Below, one piece after another: positions 7,970 to 17,222 of a stretch of 64,000 nt of DNA (positions within the stretch are counted from its first letter, which is position 1; every line of letters starts with the position of its first letter). The stretch is from Gammaproteobacteria bacterium. GTDB lineage: Bacteria > Pseudomonadota > Gammaproteobacteria > Pseudomonadales > Halieaceae. The position numbers and the translations under genes are program-made. The stretch is from positions 186,001 through 250,000 of the forward strand of contig JAUHXH010000003.1 of assembly GCA_030427085.1 (NCBI GenBank), read 5' to 3'. The notes under the pieces were generated by a model. That model worked only from the letters and a program-made list of their open reading frames with translations, was not told the DNA's origin and ran no database searches.

Positions 7970-9307
7970 GTGCGCACACTTTTTACGCTGACATCGCTGC
8001 TGCTCTCCACCACCCTGCTGCTGATCGGCCACGGCATGCAGATGACGCTGCTGCCCCTGCGTGGCACCGAGTTGGGCCTGTCGGACTTCATGATCGGCCT
8101 CAGCGCCTCAGCTTATTTCGCCGGGTTTGTGGTCGCCACGCTGACCATTCCCCAAATCATCGCCCGGGTCGGCCACATTCGCAGTTTTGCAGTGCTCGCC
8201 GCCACACTGGTCAGTTCACTGTTGCTGTTGAGCATCACCGGCCACTGGCTCGCCTGGCTGTTCCTGCGCTTTGTGATCGGCGCCATGTTGTGCGGCCTGT
8301 ACACGGTGATTGAAAGCTGGCTCAACGACCAGGCCAGTACGGAGTCGCGCGGACAGGTGCTGGCGGTTTACACCTTCCTGGTGCTCAGTGCGATGGCACT
8401 GGGGCAGTTATTCATCAACATCGCCCCGGTGGCCTCCGCACTGCCCTTTGTGCTGGCCGCCGTGTTTATGGCGCTCTCCATTGTGCCGGTGGGATTAACG
8501 CGGCGCCTGCAACCGGCACCGATGGCGGCAGCGAAACCACGCTTCCTGGCACTCTACGCGCATTCCCGGCCGGCGTTCCTCGGGGCGATTTTCTCCGGAC
8601 TGGTGGTGGGCAGCTTCTGGTCCCTCGGGGCCGTTTTTGCCTCCCGCACCTCAGCCTCACTAAGCGATGTGACACACTTTATCACCGCCGGCATTGTCGG
8701 TGGCGCAGCCTTGCAATACCCCATCGGGTGGTTGTCGGACCGCTTTCCCCGCTATCGCGTGCTGGCATTGCTGGCACTACTGGGCGCACTGGCCAGTGCC
8801 GCCGTTGCGCTGAGTGTAGGGCTGCCGTGGCATCTGTGGAGCATTTTCGCCTTTGGCGCAATGACCATGCCCCTGTACGCCGTTTCCCTGGCGATTGCAG
8901 CGGATCACAGCAAGCCCGGTGAGTTTGTACAGATCGGAACCTCGGTGCTCCTGCTGAACGCCGTGGCGGCAGCGCTGGCGCCCTTCCTCATGGGCTACCT
9001 GATGGATCTGTATGACGCCCCCGCCCTGTTCTGGACCTGCGCCGGACTCCTGCTGGTGGCGTCCGTTTTGATCGCTATTCCACGGCGTGCCACACCACCA
9101 CCCGAAGTCGAGGAGCAGGTGCCCTTTAGTGCGGCAGCCACGGAAATGGCGCCCACGGGTTTCGACATGGATCCGCGCAGCCCGGATGATTCCCACGGGG
9201 AAATTGAACCCGTGGGAGAGCCCGATTTCCTGCAGGAGGCCGAGGAGCAACAGCCGGAGGAAGCGCCATCTGAAGGCCGTAGCGACGAAAAGGATCAGCC
9301 GAATTGA
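7970..9307 (+). CDS. MFS transporter (YcaD-like) with acidic C-terminal tail
   Basis: A predicted inner-membrane permease of 445 residues. Residues 1 to about 371 form a twelve-helix MFS core beginning FTLTSLLLSTTLLLIGHGMQ, with YTVIESWLNDQAS and PIGWLSDRFPRYRVL typical of the YcaD/MFS_1 branch. The last 74 or so residues (from RRATPPPEVEEQ) are hydrophilic, rich in Glu, Asp and Pro, and look disordered. The start is GTG 7970, preceded by a GGGGGGA stretch at 7954-7960. The gene is divergent from the tandem-TetR regulator and is a reasonable target of it. The substrate is not visible. Confidence 0.88.
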   Translation: MRTLFTLTSLLLSTTLLLIGHGMQMTLLPLRGTELGLSDFMIGLSASAYFAGFVVATLTIPQIIARVGHIRSFAVLAATLVSSLLLLSITGHWLAWLFLRFVIGAMLCGLYTVIESWLNDQASTESRGQVLAVYTFLVLSAMALGQLFINIAPVASALPFVLAAVFMALSIVPVGLTRRLQPAPMAAAKPRFLALYAHSRPAFLGAIFSGLVVGSFWSLGAVFASRTSASLSDVTHFITAGIVGGAALQYPIGWLSDRFPRYRVLALLALLGALASAAVALSVGLPWHLWSIFAFGAMTMPLYAVSLAIAADHSKPGEFVQIGTSVLLLNAVAAALAPFLMGYLMDLYDAPALFWTCAGLLLVASVLIAIPRRATPPPEVEEQVPFSAAATEMAPTGFDMDPRSPDDSHGEIEPVGEPDFLQEAEEQQPEEAPSEGRSDEKDQPN

Positions 9308-9401
9308 GAATTCTGCCGCTTGTTCGCCCTTGTCGAGGCGACTAAAATTGAACTTTGCGGCGAAGGAAACCTCTACAGGTCGCAATTCAACGAGATCAAA
9401 C

Positions 9402-9788
9402 ATGCTACTCAAGGCGCGAACTTACAAGGTACTGCTGCTACCACTGCTGCTGGCAGCCCTGCTGGGCCAGTCACTGGCGGCGGCTGCGTTGCCCTGTGAA
9501 GCAATGGGTAGCCACGGTAGCCACACAGCGCCCGCCGAGGCCACCGCACACCACGCTGCCATGGATCACAGCGACCATGCTCTGCCCGCTATCGACGCTA
9601 CAACGGTAGCGGATTGCTGCCAGGGGGCCAGCCCCTGCGATATGGCCGCCTGCGTCGCACTTGCGGCTGTGCCGACTTCCACCATCACGGCACTGCAACT
9701 CCAGCCAGTTTCGATGGCCATAGCCGGGAATATCCCGCTCTCACCCGCACCCGCCGACAGTCTCTTCCGGCCCCCCATCTCGGCCTGA
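9402..9788 (+). CDS. Small exported His/Cys/Met-rich protein, putative metal binder at head of efflux operon
   Basis: A protein of 128 residues starting MLLKARTYKV, with a hydrophobic signal segment (LLLPLLLAALLGQSLAAAA). The mature part has many metal ligands: CEAMGSHGSH, HHAAMDHSDH, and the Cys cluster DCCQGASPCDMAACV. I chose ATG 9402 because the frame continues upstream into the neighbouring gene without family-like sequence, while the signal peptide starts here. Small proteins of this composition (for example CopL-like) often precede copper or heavy-metal efflux genes, and three efflux genes follow on the same strand. A role as periplasmic metal sensor or chaperone is inference. Confidence 0.72.
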   Translation: MLLKARTYKVLLLPLLLAALLGQSLAAAALPCEAMGSHGSHTAPAEATAHHAAMDHSDHALPAIDATTVADCCQGASPCDMAACVALAAVPTSTITALQLQPVSMAIAGNIPLSPAPADSLFRPPISA

Positions 9789-9932
9789 CACAGGCAAGTT
9801 CCGCCCGGCATTCGGCGCTGCGCGCCGCTTTGCCCATTGAATTCCCCCTACTCGCCCGATTGCCCTTGCGGTGATTCGGCTTGCCCTGCCGGCAATGGGG
9901 ACACTGCTGTCACCGACTGAGGGTGCAACCTC

Positions 9933-11297
9933 ATGTATTTGAAATTTGTAACACCGATGCGTTCAGGCCTCGTACTGGCATTAACGCTATTCACTGTATT
10001 GACTGGTTCCCGCGCGCAAGGGACCGAGTTGAGCCTGTCACAAGCCGTTGCCCTGGCGCAGCAATTTGACCCCTGGTTAACAGGTAGTCAGGCCCGGGAG
10101 CGTGCGCTCCTGGCTCGTGGAGTCGCCGCCGAGGCGCTGCCCGACCCCATGCTCAGTATCGGTATGGCCAACCTGCCCACCGACACATTCGAGTTTGGCC
10201 AGGAAGCGATGACGCAATTCAAAGTGGGGCTCACCCAGGTCTTACCGCGTGGCGACAGTCGGACCCTGAATGCGCGGCAATTACAGGAACTGGGTGCCCA
10301 GCAGGGGCTGTCGCGAATCGAGCGATCAGCGCAGGTGGAAGTCACTGTAACCAGTTTGTGGCTGGAGGCTTGGCGAGCGCGCCAGAGTGTGCGTCTGATC
10401 GAGCGCGATCGCGCCCTGTTCGAGCAATTGGTCGATATTGCCCAGTCCCGCTATGCCAGTGCACTGGGCGGAACCAGACAACAGGATGTGGTTCGCGCGC
10501 AGCTGGAACTGACACGTCTGGATGACCGGCTCACAACCCTGCACCAGCAGGCCGAGTCCGCCCACGCACAGCTGCTGCAGTGGCTTTTTAGTGACGAGGT
10601 CTCGACGAGGGGAATCGATATTACCCGGGCCACTCTTCCAATGGAGTTACCGGATGCAAAGTTGCAACAGGCCCAGCTGATTCGTGGCCAGGGCCAGCCC
10701 GATATCAATACGCTCTCCCCATTGTTGTTAGCTCACCCCACCGTGCGAAAAATCGACGCCGGCATCCGCGCCTCCGACACCGGCGTGGACCTTGCACGGC
10801 AGGCTGCGCGTCCCCAATGGCAATTGAGCGCCAGTTACGGCTATCGCGACGACACACCCGCGGGAATGGATCGCGCAGATTTCCTGTCCTTCGGCGTCAA
10901 CGTGGACCTACCCACATTCAGTCGTTCACGACAGGACAAACTGGTAGAAGGCGCCAGTGCGGAAGCGGCTGCCGCACGTACCCAGCGCAGCCTGGCGCTG
11001 CGCGAATTGATGGCCAGCTTTCACAGCCTGCGCGCTCAGTTATTGCGACTGGAGCAGCGGCAGGCACTGTACGAGGAACGCTTGCGCGACGAGGTGGACG
11101 CCCAGTTTGAAGCGGCGCTGTCAGCTTACACCCACGACGACGGTGATTTCGCCGAAGTGGTGCGATCCCGAATCGACACGCTGAATACCGACATCGAGTT
11201 GCTGGCGTTGCGTGCCGACCGGCTGAAAACCATCACCCAATTAAATTACCTGATGAGCGGCAGCAGCCCGCAACAAGGGAGTGCTCACGATGAATAA
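9933..11297 (+). CDS. cusC: TolC-family outer-membrane efflux protein (CusC/CzcC type)
   Basis: The outer-membrane channel of a tripartite heavy-metal efflux pump. It has 454 residues: a signal sequence (about 1-30, LVLALTLFTVLTGSRAQG), then two repeats of the TolC helical/barrel pattern, with LSLSQAVALAQQFDPWL, DPMLSIGMANLP and VGLTQVLPRGDSR in the first and TYGYRDD-like barrel sequence in the second. No Cys follows the signal in lipobox position, so it does not look lipidated, unlike E. coli CusC. It overlaps the adaptor gene by 8 bp. The CusC symbol follows from the company it keeps; a CzcC role is equally possible from this gene alone. Confidence 0.88.
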   Translation: MYLKFVTPMRSGLVLALTLFTVLTGSRAQGTELSLSQAVALAQQFDPWLTGSQARERALLARGVAAEALPDPMLSIGMANLPTDTFEFGQEAMTQFKVGLTQVLPRGDSRTLNARQLQELGAQQGLSRIERSAQVEVTVTSLWLEAWRARQSVRLIERDRALFEQLVDIAQSRYASALGGTRQQDVVRAQLELTRLDDRLTTLHQQAESAHAQLLQWLFSDEVSTRGIDITRATLPMELPDAKLQQAQLIRGQGQPDINTLSPLLLAHPTVRKIDAGIRASDTGVDLARQAARPQWQLSASYGYRDDTPAGMDRADFLSFGVNVDLPTFSRSRQDKLVEGASAEAAAARTQRSLALRELMASFHSLRAQLLRLEQRQALYEERLRDEVDAQFEAALSAYTHDDGDFAEVVRSRIDTLNTDIELLALRADRLKTITQLNYLMSGSSPQQGSAHDE

Positions 11298-12552
11298 TTC
11301 GCTGAAAGTGGCCGCTGTCGCCCTGCTGGCTTTTGCAGCCGGCGTCGGCCTGACCCTGTTGTGGCTCGATAATCCCACCCAGGTGGACCAATCCGCAGAG
11401 AAAGACAGCGCAAAGCCCCTGTACTGGGTGGCGCCCATGGACGCCAACTATCGGCGCGACAAGCCGGGCAAATCACCCATGGGTATGGATCTGGTACCCG
11501 TCTACGCCGATGACGCACAGGCCGACTTGGCCGGCACGATAAAAATTTCAGCCGCACAGATCAACAACCTCGGTGTGCGTACTGCTCGTGTAGAGCGGGG
11601 CCTGACTCTCGACCCCATTCGCACCGTCGGCTACGTGCAATACGACGAAGATCGCCTGATCCACATCCATCCCCGCGTTCAGGGCTGGATTGAAAAATTG
11701 TATGTCAAAGCCTCCGGCGATCCGGTGACCGCAGGTGAAGCACTGTACGAGCTTTACTCGCCGGAACTGGTCAATGCGCAGGAAGAATTGCTGTTGGCCC
11801 TGGGGCGTAACAACGCCAAACTCGTCAAGGCGGCACGTGATCGCTTGCGCGCTTTGCTATTGCCCGACACAGCCATTGAAGCCCTGGAACGCGACAGGCA
11901 AGTGCAGCAAACCGTGACGTTTTTCGCGCCCCAATCGGGCGTAGTAGACAATCTCGCCATCCGCGAGGGCTTCTTCGTACAACCCGGCACTACGCTGATG
12001 TCTATCGGCTCGCTGGATAGCGTCTGGGTAGAGGCCGAAGTGTTTGAACGTCAAACGGTAGGACTGAAAGTTGGCTTGCCGGTCAGCATGCAGCTGGACT
12101 ATCTGCCAGGTCGCGACTGGAAAGGCCAGGTGGACTATATCTACCCCTCCCTGCAGGAGGCCACCCGCACCCTGCGCGTACGACTGCGCTTTGACAACAC
12201 CGACCACCTGTTGCGGCCCAACATGTTCGCCCAGATCACCATCGGTTCTGGTTCGCAGGCAAACTCCCTGGCCATCCCCCGGGAAGCGGTGATTCGTAGT
12301 GACAGCGAGAACCGTGTGGTACTGGCCCTGGACGATGGCCGTTTTCGCTCCACACCGATTCACTTGGGCCGCGTAACCAATCGTCAGGCAGAGGTCTTGC
12401 ACGGCCTTGCCGAAGGCGACGAAGTGGTGACCTCGGCGCAGTTCCTGCTCGACTCCGAATCCAGCAAACGCGCCAGCCTGGATCGACTGGAGGGCCCCGC
12501 GGATGAACCTCCGCAAGAGATGCACCATCACGGGGAGCATCACCATGATTGA
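11290..12552 (+). CDS. cusB: RND efflux periplasmic adaptor subunit (CusB type)
   Basis: A membrane-fusion protein of 420 residues linking the RND pump to the outer-membrane channel. A single N-terminal membrane anchor (about 6-26) is followed by a heavy-metal-binding domain at about 43-73 (YWVAPMDANYRRDKPGKS, then MGMDLVPVY), which is characteristic of CusB-type adaptors. Lipoyl/barrel-sandwich and beta-barrel parts follow (VQGWIEKLYVKASGDPV, then FFAPQSGVVDNLAIREGFFV). The last residues, MHHHGEHHHD, form a His-rich tail that may bind metal. ATG 11290 is preferred over GTG 11281. The start overlaps the upstream stop, and the end overlaps the pump gene by 8 bp. Confidence 0.93.
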   Translation: MNNSLKVAAVALLAFAAGVGLTLLWLDNPTQVDQSAEKDSAKPLYWVAPMDANYRRDKPGKSPMGMDLVPVYADDAQADLAGTIKISAAQINNLGVRTARVERGLTLDPIRTVGYVQYDEDRLIHIHPRVQGWIEKLYVKASGDPVTAGEALYELYSPELVNAQEELLLALGRNNAKLVKAARDRLRALLLPDTAIEALERDRQVQQTVTFFAPQSGVVDNLAIREGFFVQPGTTLMSIGSLDSVWVEAEVFERQTVGLKVGLPVSMQLDYLPGRDWKGQVDYIYPSLQEATRTLRVRLRFDNTDHLLRPNMFAQITIGSGSQANSLAIPREAVIRSDSENRVVLALDDGRFRSTPIHLGRVTNRQAEVLHGLAEGDEVVTSAQFLLDSESSKRASLDRLEGPADEPPQEMHHHGEHHHD

Positions 12553-15500
12553 AGGATTAATCCGTTGGTCCATTCACAACCGGGTGCTGGTTTTAATGGC
12601 CAGCCTGGCGCTGGCCGTCGCCGGCATTTATGCCGTGCGCAACACACCTGTCGATGCCATCCCCGATCTGTCAGACGTACAGGTCATTATCAAAACCAGC
12701 TATCCGGGGCAGGCACCGCAGGTCGTTGAGGATCAGGTCACCTATCCACTCACCAGTGCCATGCTCTCGGTACCCGGTGCGCAAACGGTGCGCGGCTACT
12801 CTTTTTTCGGGGACTCCTTCGTCTACGTTATTTTCGATGAAGACACCGATCTCTATTGGGCCCGCTCCCGCGTACTGGAATATCTCAGCCAGGTAGCGCC
12901 CAGCCTACCCGAAAATGCCCGCCCGCAACTCGGGCCCGACGCCACCGGCGTGGGCTGGGTCTATCTCTACGCACTGGTGGACCGCAGTGGACAACACGAC
13001 CTCAGCGAGTTGCGCAGCCTGCAGGACTGGTTCCTGCGTTACGAACTCCAGACCGTACCGGGAGTTTCCGAAGTGGCGACCGTCGGCGGTATGGTGCGTC
13101 AGTATCAGATACGTGTGAACCCCGATAAATTGCGGGCCTTCGGCATTCCGCTGTCAAAGATTCAGCAGGCAATTCAGGCCGGCAACCAGGAAATTGGCGC
13201 CTCGGTCATCGAAATGGGTGAAGCGGAGTACATGCTGCGCACCTCTGGCTATATCGAAGGGGGCGAAGACCTGGGCGATATTCCCCTGGGGGTCAACCGC
13301 AATGGCACTGCGCTGCGCCTGAAAGACGTGGCTGATATCGAACTTGGCCCACAGATGCGCCGCGCGGTCGCCGAACTCGATGGTGAGGGCGAAGCAGTTG
13401 GCGGTATCGTTGTTATGCGCTTTGGGGAAAATGCCCAGGCCACTATCGACGGCGTCAAACAAAAGCTCGACGTTCTCGCCCGCAACCTGCCCGACGGGGT
13501 CGAGATTGTAACGGTCTACGATCGCTCCACCCTGATCCAGCGCGCCGTGGATAACCTCTGGCAAAAGCTCTGGGAGGAATTCGTCATCGTGGCGCTGGTC
13601 TGCGCTGCCTTCCTGTTTCACTTGCGTTCTTCGCTGGTGGCGGTGGTCAGCCTGCCACTGGGGATCCTCGCCGCCTTTACCGTGATGCACCTGCAGGGCA
13701 TCAACGCCAACATCATGTCCCTCGGTGGTATCGCCATTGCCATCGGGGCTATGGTGGATGGTGCGATCGTTATGGTCGAAAACCTGCACCGCCGTATCGA
13801 GCACACGCCGATCACCCGCGAGAACCGCTGGCACCTGGTGGCAGAGTCGGCAACAGAAGTGGGGCCGGCCCTCTTTTTCAGCCTGCTGATCATTACCGTC
13901 AGCTTCCTGCCCGTGTTCACCCTCGAGGATCAGGAGGGCCGGATGTTCTCGCCGCTGGCTTACACCAAAACCTACGCCATGGCGGCGGCGGCAGCACTGG
14001 CTGTCACGCTGGTTCCGGTACTAATGGGTTATTTCGTTCGCGGCAAGATCCGGGCGGAATCTGAAAATCCATTGAATCGCGCCCTGTCCGCTGTGTATTT
14101 GCCCGTGCTGCGCAAGGTACTTGACTATCCAAAGGCCACACTGGCAATTGCTGTGCTGGTATTGGCCAGCAGTCTGTGGCCACTGAGCCGCCTGGGTAGT
14201 GAATTCATGCCGGTACTGGATGAGGGCGACCTGATGTACATGCCCACGACCTATCCGGGGGTATCCATTGGCGAAGCGCGGCGCATTCTGCAAAACACCA
14301 ATAAACTGATCGCCACACTGCCGGAGGTCGAACGCGTGTTTGGCAAGGTGGGGCGTGCGGACACCGCAACCGACCCCGCGCCGCTGACCATGATAGAAAC
14401 ATTCATTACCCTGAAGCCCCGCGACCAGTGGCGGGAGGGGCTCACGCCGGAGCAACTACGCCAGGAACTCAACCAACGCGTTAACTTCCCCGGACTCACC
14501 AACGCCTGGGTAATGCCCATCAAAACCCGCATCGATATGCTTGCCACCGGCATCAAAACACCGGTGGGCATCAAAATTGCGGGCCCGGACCTGCGGGAAA
14601 TCGAACGCATCGGTGAACAGTTGGAAGGCGTATTGGCCGACGTACCCGGTACCGCCTCGGTGTATTCGGAGCGTGTGATGGGTGGCCGCTATATCACTGT
14701 GGACATCGATCGCGAGCGCGCGGCGCGCTTTAATCTGAACATCGCCGATATTCAACAGGTCATCGCCACAGCGGTAGGCGGCATGAACGTCACGCGTACC
14801 GTTGAGGGGCGGGAGCGCTATCCGGTCAACTTGCGCTACCCCCAGTCGTACCGCGATTCACCAGAGCAATTGGCCTTGTTACCCGTGGTCACCGACCAGG
14901 GCCAACGCATCGCACTGGGTGATGTGGCGAACATTCGCCTTAACGAGGGGCCTCCAGCCATCAAAAGTGAAAATGCGCGTACTAACGGTTGGACGCTCGT
15001 TGATATCGAGGGTGTGGATATTGGCAGCTATGTGGAGGAAGCACAGCGCGTGGTGGACAACAACGTGGTGCTACCCCCGGGGTACTCCCTGACCTGGTCG
15101 GGCCAATTCGAATACCTGCAGCGTGCGGAAGAGCGCCTGGCGTTGGTACTACCCCTGACCCTGGGCATTATCGTGCTCTTGCTCTACCTCAATTTCCGCG
15201 ACTTTCGCGAGGTGGCCCTGTTACTCAGTACCCTGCCATTTGCCCTGATCGGGGGCATCTGGTTGCTGTACTGGCAGGGCTTCAATATGTCGATAGCAGT
15301 AGGCGTTGGCTTCATTGCGCTGGCGGGAGTAGCAGTAGAAACAGGCGTAATTATGCTGGTTTATTTAAACCAGTCGTATCGGGAAATGCTGGCAAGTCAC
15401 GCCCAACCTGATCGTCGGCTTCTCGCGCGAAGTATTGTGAGTGGCGCGGGACTGCGCTTGCGGCCGGTACTGATGACCGGTGCTTCGATTATCATCGGTT

Positions 15501-15655
15501 TGCTACCCATCCTGGTGGATACCGGCACGGGGTCGGAAATCATGCGGCGTATCGCCGCGCCGATGGTGGGCGGCATGCTCAGCGCGATGGTGCTCTCATT
15601 GCTGGTCTTGCCAGCGGTGTACTACCTGTGGCGGGCGCAGAGCTGCGCCCGCTAG
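12545..15655 (+). CDS. cusA: Heavy-metal efflux RND transporter, CusA/CzcA family
   Basis: The proton-driven inner-membrane pump of the tripartite system, 1036 residues, a normal length. Family signatures include PVDAIPDLSDVQVIIKTSYP near the N-terminus, GPDATGVGWVYLYALVD, the charged transmembrane segment GAMVDGAIVMVENLHRR, and GSEFMPVLDEGDLMYMPTTY in the second periplasmic half. ATG 12545 is chosen because the family begins MIEGLIRWSIHNR; the longer frame would run back into the adaptor gene. The overall pattern fits the monovalent-cation CusA/SilA branch best, but I could not confirm metal specificity from ligand residues. It is the last gene of the efflux operon. Confidence 0.93.
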   Translation: MIEGLIRWSIHNRVLVLMASLALAVAGIYAVRNTPVDAIPDLSDVQVIIKTSYPGQAPQVVEDQVTYPLTSAMLSVPGAQTVRGYSFFGDSFVYVIFDEDTDLYWARSRVLEYLSQVAPSLPENARPQLGPDATGVGWVYLYALVDRSGQHDLSELRSLQDWFLRYELQTVPGVSEVATVGGMVRQYQIRVNPDKLRAFGIPLSKIQQAIQAGNQEIGASVIEMGEAEYMLRTSGYIEGGEDLGDIPLGVNRNGTALRLKDVADIELGPQMRRAVAELDGEGEAVGGIVVMRFGENAQATIDGVKQKLDVLARNLPDGVEIVTVYDRSTLIQRAVDNLWQKLWEEFVIVALVCAAFLFHLRSSLVAVVSLPLGILAAFTVMHLQGINANIMSLGGIAIAIGAMVDGAIVMVENLHRRIEHTPITRENRWHLVAESATEVGPALFFSLLIITVSFLPVFTLEDQEGRMFSPLAYTKTYAMAAAAALAVTLVPVLMGYFVRGKIRAESENPLNRALSAVYLPVLRKVLDYPKATLAIAVLVLASSLWPLSRLGSEFMPVLDEGDLMYMPTTYPGVSIGEARRILQNTNKLIATLPEVERVFGKVGRADTATDPAPLTMIETFITLKPRDQWREGLTPEQLRQELNQRVNFPGLTNAWVMPIKTRIDMLATGIKTPVGIKIAGPDLREIERIGEQLEGVLADVPGTASVYSERVMGGRYITVDIDRERAARFNLNIADIQQVIATAVGGMNVTRTVEGRERYPVNLRYPQSYRDSPEQLALLPVVTDQGQRIALGDVANIRLNEGPPAIKSENARTNGWTLVDIEGVDIGSYVEEAQRVVDNNVVLPPGYSLTWSGQFEYLQRAEERLALVLPLTLGIIVLLLYLNFRDFREVALLLSTLPFALIGGIWLLYWQGFNMSIAVGVGFIALAGVAVETGVIMLVYLNQSYREMLASHAQPDRRLLARSIVSGAGLRLRPVLMTGASIIIGLLPILVDTGTGSEIMRRIAAPMVGGMLSAMVLSLLVLPAVYYLWRAQSCAR
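15631..15652. terminator. Hairpin between convergent cusA-like and nhaA genes
   Basis: A perfect 10-bp stem, GCGGGCGCAG / CTGCGCCCGC, separated by two bases, lies in the last codons of the RND pump gene and ends next to its TAG stop. The convergent nhaA gene stops 10 bp further on. There is no T run on either strand, so termination is only a likely role. Confidence 0.4.
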
Positions 15656-15665
15656 CACCTGTCGA

Positions 15666-17012
15666 TTATTTGCTCGCCGGTGCCTGAGCGCGCAACAGGA
15701 AGTAGCCGCTCAGGCCCGCGATGGCGGAGGCTAACAAAATGCCGGTCTTCGCCATCAACAAATTCTCGGCACTGCCGGCAAAGCCGAGGTCGGCAATAAA
15801 AATAGACATAGTGAAGCCGATTGCGCCCAACAGGCCAACGCCGAGCACGTGGCCCATGGTCAAATCGTCCGGCAGTTCTACCCATCCCATGCGGACGGCG
15901 ATCCAACTGAAGCCAGCAATGCCTACGGGCTTGCCCAGTAACAAGCCACACAGCACACCCAGTGTGATGGGATTGGACAGGTAGCTACCGAAGTCGGCGA
16001 AGTCGATGGGAATCCCCGCATTGGCCAGGGCGAAAACGGGAATCACCAGATACGCCACCGGCAAATGCAGAGAATGCTCAACGCGCTGGGCCGGCGCCTG
16101 CACCCGATGAACGCCGTCTTCCATCGCGGTCACCAGTGCCCGAAACCGGTTATTGTGAATAATGTCCGGATTGTCCCACACGGCCTTGCGCATACTCCGG
16201 GTGGCATCTTCCACTTTGTCGATGAACAACTCCGGCTCAAATTTCGGACGAATGGGAATGGTGAAGGCGATAATTACACCCGCGATCGTCGCGTGAATGC
16301 CGGTGGCCAGCATCGCTGCCCAGAGGAACAAACCCACCACCGCATAGGGCAGCGTACTGCGCACTCCCACGACGTTCAGACATACCAGCAGGCCGGTAAA
16401 GACACCGGCATACGCCAACGCCGTAAGGCTGAGATCACTGGTGTAGAACAGCGCGATCACCGCCACAGCGCCAAGGTCATCGACGATAGCCAGTGCGATC
16501 AGGAAAGTGACCAGGCTTTTGGGAACCCGGGCACCCAACAAACTCAAGGTGCCGATGGCAAACGCGATGTCGGTCGCCATCGGAATGCCCCACCCCGCCG
16601 TGCCAGGCCCCGATGTATTGAACAGCAGGTAACCCAACGCCGGCACGACCATCCCGCCAATGGCGGCGATGATGGGCAGCAGTGCCTGACGTGGCGACGA
16701 CAACTCACCCACCAGTAACTCGCGTTTTAATTCGAGCCCCATCACCAGGAAAAAGGTCACCATCAGCAATTCATTGATCCAGTGGTGGATCGACAGGCTG
16801 AACTCGGCGCTGCCAAAGCCGATACCGATTTCGGTATGTAGAAAATGCGCGTAGGTTTCCTGCCAGGGGGAGTTGGCAATGACCAGGGCAATCACCGCAC
16901 AAATCATCAGCAATACGCCACTGGTGGTCTGCCGGTGAATAAACTCTTCCAGCGGCGTCATCAGGCGGTCGAATGCGCGTTCCCAGGGAGCGTGATAGAT
17001 ACCTTTTGCCAT
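15666..17012 (-). CDS. nhaA: Na+/H+ antiporter NhaA
   Basis: Electrogenic exchange of external protons for internal sodium at the inner membrane, for pH and salt homeostasis. It has 448 residues with about twelve hydrophobic segments. The paired-Asp motif of the family is present in LIALAIVDDLGAVAVIALFY, and further signatures are GWGIPMATDIAFAIGTLSLLG and the conserved C-terminal GHVLGVGLLGAIGFTMSIFI. I chose ATG 17012 (MAKGIYHAPWE) because AGGAAAA precedes it; 14 extra codons upstream look non-family. The gene is convergent with the efflux operon and divergent from the acyltransferase gene. Confidence 0.97.
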   Translation of the reverse strand: MAKGIYHAPWERAFDRLMTPLEEFIHRQTTSGVLLMICAVIALVIANSPWQETYAHFLHTEIGIGFGSAEFSLSIHHWINELLMVTFFLVMGLELKRELLVGELSSPRQALLPIIAAIGGMVVPALGYLLFNTSGPGTAGWGIPMATDIAFAIGTLSLLGARVPKSLVTFLIALAIVDDLGAVAVIALFYTSDLSLTALAYAGVFTGLLVCLNVVGVRSTLPYAVVGLFLWAAMLATGIHATIAGVIIAFTIPIRPKFEPELFIDKVEDATRSMRKAVWDNPDIIHNNRFRALVTAMEDGVHRVQAPAQRVEHSLHLPVAYLVIPVFALANAGIPIDFADFGSYLSNPITLGVLCGLLLGKPVGIAGFSWIAVRMGWVELPDDLTMGHVLGVGLLGAIGFTMSIFIADLGFAGSAENLLMAKTGILLASAIAGLSGYFLLRAQAPASK

Positions 17013-17222
17013 GAATTTTTCCTTACCAGCCTGCAGGCGACGTACTCGGAGCAACCCTTAGCATAACCCGCCCGGCAGGCCCGGGTAAGCCCCTCCGGTG
17101 CTTCACATCTTCACGGCCCCCGGTGGCAACCACAGCACAATCTCCGCGCCAAAATGCTTCCACTTCTACGTCATCCCGTCTAAGGTTAAACAGGAAGAAA
17201 AAACAACGGTAAGGAATACACC

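Noticed and set aside
15631-15652. Considered as a repetitive extragenic palindrome
   Set aside because: It is a single copy in this window and lies inside the coding end of the pump gene, so I listed it only as a possible terminator hairpin.
12545-15655. Assigning copper or silver specificity to the RND pump from its methionine ligands
   Set aside because: I tried to align the known substrate-site methionines of E. coli CusA from memory but could not place them reliably, so I left specificity open.
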